Shown here one piece after another: positions 41,001 to 45,038 of a DNA stretch of 45,038 nucleotides. A model generated the notes under the pieces. It saw only the letters and a list, made by a program, of their open reading frames with translations. It was not told the DNA's origin and did no database searches. Positions within the stretch are counted from its first letter, which is position 1. Each line of letters starts with the position of its first letter. The position numbers and the translations under genes are program-made. The DNA lies in the NCBI GenBank assembly GCA_964389755.1, contig CAYMEW010000034.1:1-45038 (forward strand), written 5' to 3'. This DNA comes from JBBSUQ01 sp964389755. Its GTDB lineage: Bacteria > Bacteroidota > Bacteroidia > Flavobacteriales_D > Crocinitomicaceae.

Positions 41001-41975
41001 TCCTCTCACACCGTTTCTGTTCATGTGGATGCAGAGGGCCTCACGACTTTCGCTTTCAACTCCATTTATTTACCGGATAGTATATCAAGTGAAGCCGCCA
41101 GTCATGGGTATGTCACCTATCGCGTACGACTAAAAAATAGCTTACCACCGGGCCGGCAAATCAGGAATTATGCCTCAATCTATTTTGATTATAATCCACC
41201 GGTATTAACCAATACTGTATTAAATACTTTATACTCCTGCGCTAATATAGAAACAGACTATCTCTTAACACCGCAGATTTGTGAGGGCACCGATATATCC
41301 GCATCGGTTGAAACCACCATGGATAATGCCGATATCACCTGGACTCTGGAGAATTATGTACAAAATGGCTCGTATTTTTCCTGGATAGCAGAAAATCCGG
41401 GGACTCATAATTTACAGATTTCGATTCAGAATGAAGTTTGTGTAATTGATACAACCATTCAGCTCAACGTATCATCGGTATCCGAAGTTACTATTGGTGA
41501 TCTGCTTACAGATACAATTTGTGCACAAAGTGGTAGTTTCGCCTTGCCAACGGCGCAACCCGCTGGCGGAGTCTGGACAGGGCCGGGAGTTTCCGGTAAT
41601 TCGTTTGACCCTACATTAAGCGGCTTGGGTGAATTTAGTGTACTCTATACCTATACAAGCAATGATAATTGTCAGACGGGCGATTCTCTGGTAATCACCG
41701 TCGAAGAGTGCTTGGGACTTTCTTCGCTATTGACTAATGACGGAGTCTCGGTTTATCCGAACCCGTTTGGTAATTATTTAATTATAGAATCCGATGAACC
41801 AATTTATAACGTGCAAATATTCGGAATCGCTGGTAACCTCATTTTTGAGGCACTGGGGTTAAATGAAACATACAAGTTGATCTCCTTGCCGGAGATTTCA
41901 TCCGGCACTTACTTGATTCATGTCACGGACAATCAAAAAAAATCGAGCACGATATTGAGAGTTGTCAGAGAATAG
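38022..41975 (+). CDS. Large T9SS-secreted FG-GAP/VCBS repeat protein
   Basis: The 1317-residue product begins at GTG 38022 (signal MKFLLLTIALITFHCTLLSQ); no ATG lies nearby in frame before the signal. Residues about 30-700 contain at least ten FG-GAP/VCBS repeats with calcium-loop cores (DFDQDGNMDF, DMNGDGYPDI, DMNGDGSLDL, DINGDGYPDA, DVNEDGIDDL, DINNDGDVDL, DINKDGLTDI), which should form a beta-propeller. A SdrD-like linker follows (NLYTDDNSNGDYESTDTPIP). About 915-1065 hold the CSYDPNDK domain with conserved-repeat features (YTVRFQNTGNDTAIHVVVRD). The end is a T9SS type A tail (VYPNPFGNYLIIES). It probably acts as a surface or released adhesin. The gene is visibly more AT-rich than its neighbours. 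Confidence 0.92.
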   Translation: MKFLLLTIALITFHCTLLSQFNNPYEITENHSGGGITVDFDQDGNMDFVDIVRNLFLFRNDGSGHFEKIEMTSSWTADATQIYSADMNGDGYPDILSRYGNGKITCRVNNGNLDVGGELIIDENLPFISKFQLIDFNQDNKTDILIVTPSNTFRVYINEGNMLFTPIDYAFVKIYQNIADMNGDGSLDLVLNDYGSFQIRYNDGSGNFDDSLDIPVPPTIYFNSQIHDLDLDGNPDVISLTGNNLRTLKNNGAGQFTAGTVSITNLGNAINNQLLVKDINGDGYPDALITGSVSNYTHAYLLNDGSGNFASAVDFGLQSSPALDNTNNGYIDFYDFDNNGFPDLLTKGPVLFKSSSPMSFDPGIPLFKKNPSIINALMDVNEDGIDDLVFPSKDGMYYQLGQADGSFSETEIYMGTLDTYSSSVNGMITTDFNLDGKQDLYYSINILGNSRSLRLFVNQGGGVFTPVTILNSTAGSIGGSYVGDIDNDNLPDILYRKGNSIYQIDNLGNTTFSSPVIIYTDTEISGYTGFQDVNGDNYPDIILYTAYSSSGYELFYLPNTNGNFGSPVTLVQQSTGNISSPVIFTDINNDGDVDLIYNHWEINGLSANDRFQFYYGDGQGQYSYVCSAATNLPGMTQVVDINKDGLTDICVIDGNAKFSIHFQDNSGTFSDAWYYPGFLDIRIYWFTVREYNKDVLFSGDLEGIYLAKNSFKYAVHGNLYTDDNSNGDYESTDTPIPSKAVHLSPADHYDYSTSDGSFMLANINTGTNQVSPPVIPNFNLLPPNEYQFVSSGQDSIFECAFGYTPNGIVDELSTMLNGSGLRCNLPTNYWIDIQNTGTTYPSGIIALKLDTLVSFISSDISPDSISSNTLYWHYSNLNFFSNQFIHVIAQSPDYTHMGETLFSHLYSFITDQSGVIISVFEDSLSQVVTCSYDPNDKRVTPAGIGAKGYVPMETEWLEYTVRFQNTGNDTAIHVVVRDQLDTGLDWSSLELLSSSHTVSVHVDAEGLTTFAFNSIYLPDSISSEAASHGYVTYRVRLKNSLPPGRQIRNYASIYFDYNPPVLTNTVLNTLYSCANIETDYLLTPQICEGTDISASVETTMDNADITWTLENYVQNGSYFSWIAENPGTHNLQISIQNEVCVIDTTIQLNVSSVSEVTIGDLLTDTICAQSGSFALPTAQPAGGVWTGPGVSGNSFDPTLSGLGEFSVLYTYTSNDNCQTGDSLVITVEECLGLSSLLTNDGVSVYPNPFGNYLIIESDEPIYNVQIFGIAGNLIFEALGLNETYKLISLPEISSGTYLIHVTDNQKKSSTILRVVRE

Positions 41976-42374
41976 AGCGGAATTCAGACACCGTTCGGCC
42001 GGTCACGAAAAAGTGTAATTATCGTACCGCATCATTCCCGTCAAATACAATAATGCGCAATCATCTGTACCGTCGCACATGAGTGTAAAATGTCCCGAAG
42101 CTAGAAACAATTACCCCACCAGCTGGCGGAGGATCAAAAGGGAGAAACAATACAAGAGTTCTTCCCAGGCTCTTATGCTTTAATTGCAAATCCCTCTCTA
42201 TCCCCTCCAGGAGGGAGAGAAACCTGCGAACCCAGCCGAACGCGAACGCGGTCCCACTTTGCAAAAACTCCATAAACATGCTAACCGCCACTCCGAAGCA
42301 ATCCGCATGTACTTATGCGTGTCGCCTTTTTCAAAAAGCAAACAAAGTGAACTGAAGAACGGGCACCGCGAAGT

Positions 42375-42474
42375 NNNNNNNNNNNNNNNNNNNNNNNNNN
42401 NNNNNNNNNNNNNNNNNNNNNNNNNNNNNNNNNNNNNNNNNNNNNNNNNNNNNNNNNNNNNNNNNNNNNNNNNN
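42375..42474. other. Scaffold gap of 100 N
   Basis: A second placeholder-length run of N, in an intergenic region containing hairpins. True length and content are unknown. Confidence 0.95.
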
Positions 42475-42509
42475 GCAGCTTATTGAAAACAGCGACGAGT
42501 TTTCTTTTG

Positions 42510-42542
42510 CACACTTTTCTTTTGCGGAAAAAGAAAAGTGTG
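42510..42542. repeat. Perfect 14-bp-stem hairpin
   Basis: CACACTTTTCTTTT (42510-42523) and AAAAGAAAAGTGTG (42529-42542) with loop GCGGA. It lies 48 bases beyond the stop of the minus-strand lipoprotein at 42591 and is AT-rich in its inner half, so it might end that transcript, but it also looks like a dispersed Bacteroidota intergenic hairpin. Confidence 0.8.
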
Positions 42543-42590
42543 ACGGATAAGCCCAAACCCCATAAAACCTCGAAAAAACTTCAAAACAGC

Positions 42591-43550
42591 TTAGTTGATA
42601 TGCAAGGTTTGAATAAACTTCGTCACTTCCTTCAATGCATCCGGATCGTCTTCCGGGGCGCCGGTCACCATGCCGTTTAACACGTACAGGCGATCGTCCT
42701 TGGCAACCACTAACTGGTAAATCAGCACGTTCAGAATACCCGCCTGACCCGCGATCTTCGCTTCGTGCGCCGGCAGGGACTGTACGCGGGTAGCGCTTTC
42801 CGCGACAATGTGCATATTTTGAAACCCCATCGATTCAAGGCCGGTCATGTATTCGCGTCCCGCACTTTCCAGACTCAGTGTACCGAATTTTTCCTTTGGC
42901 CATATAGAAACGATCACCCGGTCTACCGACGGGTCCTCTATGTCGCCGCCACGCCAGCTATAGATATAGTTCCCGGTACTCACGTTTGCCAATTGAAAGC
43001 CGTCCTCCCGCTCATCCAGTGTAAAAGACGCTTCTGCATCGTCCAGTACCAGGTCCGGATCGTAATAAACCGTTCGAAAAGCATCGATAAGTTCCTGCTC
43101 CGTCTGTACGGCATTGTGCGCATAAAACGCGATCAGCATCACTGAAAAAGAACCGTTGCCGAATTCGATCCCGCAACCGCCTACAGACTTGTCTTTTTCG
43201 AACAAAAAGAAGCGTCCGTCGTATTTCCCTGCTTTCAAGGGGTTCTCGGAAGTGATTTGCATTCCCTCCTTTTCCCAGATCTGCTTAAAGTAAACGGAAG
43301 CCCTGGCTGCTGATTGCGCATCGAGTTCATAAGCCTGAACAACGGCTTTTTCACTTTTTTGAAGCCCTGTAAAAGAGGTCGACACCTCGAAACCGGGAGG
43401 CGGGATAATGAACAAACGCGTACCGGGAATCCGGACGTGCTGTGCGGTTTTCTTCATTTCAAGGCTCGTCAGCCCTTCGGGAGTTGCGGAATTTCGATTG
43501 CAGGACAGTGCAAAAAGGGTGATCAGGAGGAAATACCAGGTGTTTTTCAT
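42591..43550 (-). CDS. Lipoprotein of unknown function
   Basis: The 319-residue product has a lipoprotein signal with lipobox ALSC (about residue 17). The mature protein looks like two related halves of mixed alpha/beta structure: RIPGTRLFIIPPPGFEVSTS opens one pattern typical of PsbP-like or DcrB-like periplasmic proteins, with ITSENPLKAGKYDGRFFLFE and FGNGSFSVMLIAFYAHNAV; then FQLANVSTGNYIYSWRGGDI, IVSIWPKEKF and AHEAKIAGQAGILNVLIYQL follow. The match to a PsbP/DcrB-like fold is my impression only. It appears monocistronic. Confidence 0.75.
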   Translation of the reverse strand: MKNTWYFLLITLFALSCNRNSATPEGLTSLEMKKTAQHVRIPGTRLFIIPPPGFEVSTSFTGLQKSEKAVVQAYELDAQSAARASVYFKQIWEKEGMQITSENPLKAGKYDGRFFLFEKDKSVGGCGIEFGNGSFSVMLIAFYAHNAVQTEQELIDAFRTVYYDPDLVLDDAEASFTLDEREDGFQLANVSTGNYIYSWRGGDIEDPSVDRVIVSIWPKEKFGTLSLESAGREYMTGLESMGFQNMHIVAESATRVQSLPAHEAKIAGQAGILNVLIYQLVVAKDDRLYVLNGMVTGAPEDDPDALKEVTKFIQTLHIN

Positions 43551-43710
43551 GATGCGATGTTACTTCGGCGATGGACGCCGCTGTGATTAAATGTCGATTA
43601 AATTAAGTTTTCAACGCTAAAAATAAGCAAAATCGACCGAATGACTTTACTCCGGGTCCTGACGAACAGAACGTAGCGGCAACTGTTACTTCAAAAGAGC
43701 AAAGAAACGC

Positions 43711-44316
43711 ATGAAACATCCCATGGCACGACACTTCAAACACGCTTTATACTTCTGCGGCATACTGGCCGTATCCGCCTGTACACAACCCGAAAAGAAT
43801 GCCACGTCACCGGAAAAGAACGGTTCGCAAACGGCTACGCATACCGACACCCTGAAACAAAACAACACCCGGCAACGCATCGTTCCCGGGCAACGCATCG
43901 GCCGGATCGCACTCGGGGAAAATGCCGACAGCCTCCGCAACTTCCTCGGAAAACCGGACGCTACCGGCGCCGCAATGGGCAGCGGGTCCATGACCTGGAA
44001 AACGCAAAACGACCGCGTCACCGTATTCTATACCCACAACATGGGCATGCCCGACGAGCAACTCGCCCGCATCCGCAGGATCCGCGTCACCTCTCCGGAA
44101 TTCCACACCGCAAATGGCTTCCACACCGGGCTGCCGATCACCGACTACCCCGAATTCGGCACACTCAAAACACTTCGCACCGGCGTTCCGAAAGACGACC
44201 GGCTCCGGGTCTATCAACTCCCCGGCCTGACCTTCGAGACCGATCCCGCCACACAGCGCTGCACGGCAATCACGGTCCACCGCCCCGAAGACAGTGCCTA
44301 TGTGAATTTGGAGTAA
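43711..44316 (+). CDS. Lipoprotein of unknown function
   Basis: The 201-residue product has a lipoprotein signal with lipobox VSAC (about residue 25); a second ATG at 43723 (MARHFKHAL) is an equally good start. A Thr/Asn/Lys-rich linker follows the Cys. The folded part (about residue 58 on) starts RIVPGQRIGRIALGENADSL, RNFLGKPDATGAAMGSGSMT, resembling small bacterial lipoproteins with a SmpA/OmlA-like or repeat-like opening (GxxxGxxxLG-x-x-P). It ends LTFETDPATQRCTAITVHRP. The gene is GC-rich compared with its neighbours. Family not confirmed. Confidence 0.75.
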   Translation: MKHPMARHFKHALYFCGILAVSACTQPEKNATSPEKNGSQTATHTDTLKQNNTRQRIVPGQRIGRIALGENADSLRNFLGKPDATGAAMGSGSMTWKTQNDRVTVFYTHNMGMPDEQLARIRRIRVTSPEFHTANGFHTGLPITDYPEFGTLKTLRTGVPKDDRLRVYQLPGLTFETDPATQRCTAITVHRPEDSAYVNLE

Positions 44317-44708
44317 GAACGGTTGGCATATATTTAGGGAAAGTCAGCCCGACGGATCAGGGATTGCATGGCGCTCCTGCGTTTTTCCTCCGTTTGAAGA
44401 ATACCGTGGTTACATACGCGTACGAGAAACGGCTGTCCCGAATACCTCGATGCCGTGTTTACCGAAAAGAAGCAACGGGAAAACGATCATAGAAAGAAGA
44501 ATCGCGTTCGGAAGTGAGCGTGTCAAAGCTTAGCAATTCCAGTCGATTCTTAAAAAAACTAAGACTGGTAACAGAATCAATTTCCGGCGCCAGGTATTGG
44601 ATTCTTTGCTTCAAACTGCCGTCCTGATGGCAGAAATAGGGAAGGATTCAAACAGAACTCTTTGAGCAAAGTTAATAGGCGTAAATTAAAAAGACAGATA
44701 TTAATTAA
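44317..44708. other. Intergenic stretch without a clear gene
   Basis: About 390 bases. The right end becomes strongly AT-rich towards the methyltransferase fragment. A 38-codon minus-strand frame (44410-44526) encodes a hydrophobic segment (AILLSMIVFPLLLFGKHGIE) but is too short to call. A composition change near 44680 could mark the edge of an acquired segment. Confidence 0.5.
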
Positions 44709-45038
44709 TCAATAAACTAATTCATTTGTCAAATAAACTTTATAATAGTCCTCTAAAAATGAATCAATTATCCCTTTATCATTTTCATTAATTAGAAAAT
44801 TAATGTCATCCTTCGAAAAATCAGGTATTCCAAAATTCTTTATATAAGTTCCATTAAGTGAATAATAATCTGAAGAATATGGTTTACTTGTTGTTTTAAT
44901 ATAGTACCAAAATAAGCGTGATTCCAGAATCTTTTTAACAAATCTCATTTCTTCGTCCGAATGACCAATAATTGCTTGGCCGTTATAGAACAATAAATCG
45001 TCATCATTGCTGGGATTTAAAAACCGCAGGTATAAGGT
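44709..45038 (-). CDS. C-terminal fragment of a probable restriction-modification DNA methyltransferase (Eco57I/TaqI-like)
   Basis: The frame is open to the window edge, giving the last 109 residues of a longer protein. SRLFWYYIKTTSKPYSSDYY, SLNGTYIKNFGIPDFSKDDI and the ending resemble the C-terminal specificity region of type IIG/Eco57I-type adenine methyltransferases, where S-K-L-F-W-Y-Y-I-x-x-T-S-K-P-Y and Y-I-K-N-F-G-I are recurrent. The catalytic NPPY-type motif would lie beyond the edge. The fragment is much more AT-rich than most of the window, fitting recent acquisition. The methyltransferase assignment is by remembered motifs. Confidence 0.75.
   Translation of the reverse strand, partial: TLYLRFLNPSNDDDLLFYNGQAIIGHSDEEMRFVKKILESRLFWYYIKTTSKPYSSDYYSLNGTYIKNFGIPDFSKDDINFLINENDKGIIDSFLEDYYKVYLTNELVY

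Larger units (their letters stand above)
41976..42590. other. Intergenic region with assembly gap
   Basis: About 615 bases with no convincing gene. A C/T- and G/A-rich imperfect hairpin (CCCTCTCTATCCCCTCCAGG with the following GAGGGAGAGA) lies near 42191-42221. One hundred N fill 42375-42474, and a perfect hairpin follows at 42510-42542. Break and hairpins suggest a repeated intergenic element that defeated assembly. Confidence 0.6.

Noticed and set aside
42483..42680. 65-codon plus-strand frame
   Set aside because: It crosses the hairpin and the end of the opposite lipoprotein gene and has no protein-like features.
44410..44526. 38-codon hydrophobic minus-strand frame with TTG start
   Set aside because: Too short, no promoter or conserved motif; could be a remnant of a membrane-protein gene but cannot be supported.

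Overview
The window looks like a chromosomal stretch from a Bacteroidota bacterium, probably Flavobacteriales (a Fluviicola/Crocinitomicaceae-like genome is my guess, not proven). The evidence is four secreted proteins with type IX secretion (T9SS) type A C-terminal tails, many short lipoproteins, several upstream TANNTTTG -7 elements of the Bacteroidota kind, and family architectures typical of the phylum. Two runs of exactly 100 N (36224-36323 and 42375-42474) are scaffold gaps.

Layout. 1-1342 is non-coding and opens with a tandem array of a repeat of about 187 bp. 1360-12218 holds housekeeping and envelope genes: an RluA-type pseudouridine synthase, outer-membrane and lipoprotein hypotheticals, an alpha/beta hydrolase, two secreted TonB_C-domain proteins, a phosphate-selective-type porin, a DUF1304 protein, a T9SS protein and a DUF2231-like membrane protein with a lipoprotein. 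12484-15907 holds an OmpA-like protein, a GNAT acetyltransferase and a two-gene secreted-protein operon ended by a strong terminator.

15967-20530 is the most interesting region: a tightly packed six-gene minus-strand operon. In transcription order it encodes an NrtR-type Nudix/winged-helix regulator, a short PRPP-synthetase-like protein, a NADAR protein, a NAMPT-like phosphoribosyltransferase, a small 'ADP-ribosylation/crystallin J1' family protein and a YmdB-type macro-domain protein. The promoter carries two AAGTGTA-N5-TACACTT-like operators. Read together, NADAR and macro could free ADP-ribose from adducts, the Prs-like and NAMPT-like pair could rebuild NAD+ from ADP-ribose and nicotinamide (the logic of the phage NARP1 pathway) or make NMN by classical salvage, and NrtR could sense ADP-ribose.

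20596-23342 holds small envelope proteins, including an OmpA-domain protein. 23458-29164 is a complete RND efflux operon (adaptor, pump, outer-membrane channel) with a 10-bp-arm palindrome at its promoter. 30139-36731 is a plus-strand cluster: a secreted coiled-coil protein, a 959-residue T9SS protein with a lipase-like GFSAGG centre, and four tandem lipoproteins with a nearly constant N-terminal half and a variable C-terminal half; the fourth is interrupted by a gap. The remainder holds a VOC protein, a flavin/PLP-oxidase-fold protein, a 1317-residue FG-GAP repeat T9SS protein, two lipoproteins and, at the right edge, the AT-rich C-terminal end of a probable restriction-modification methyltransferase.
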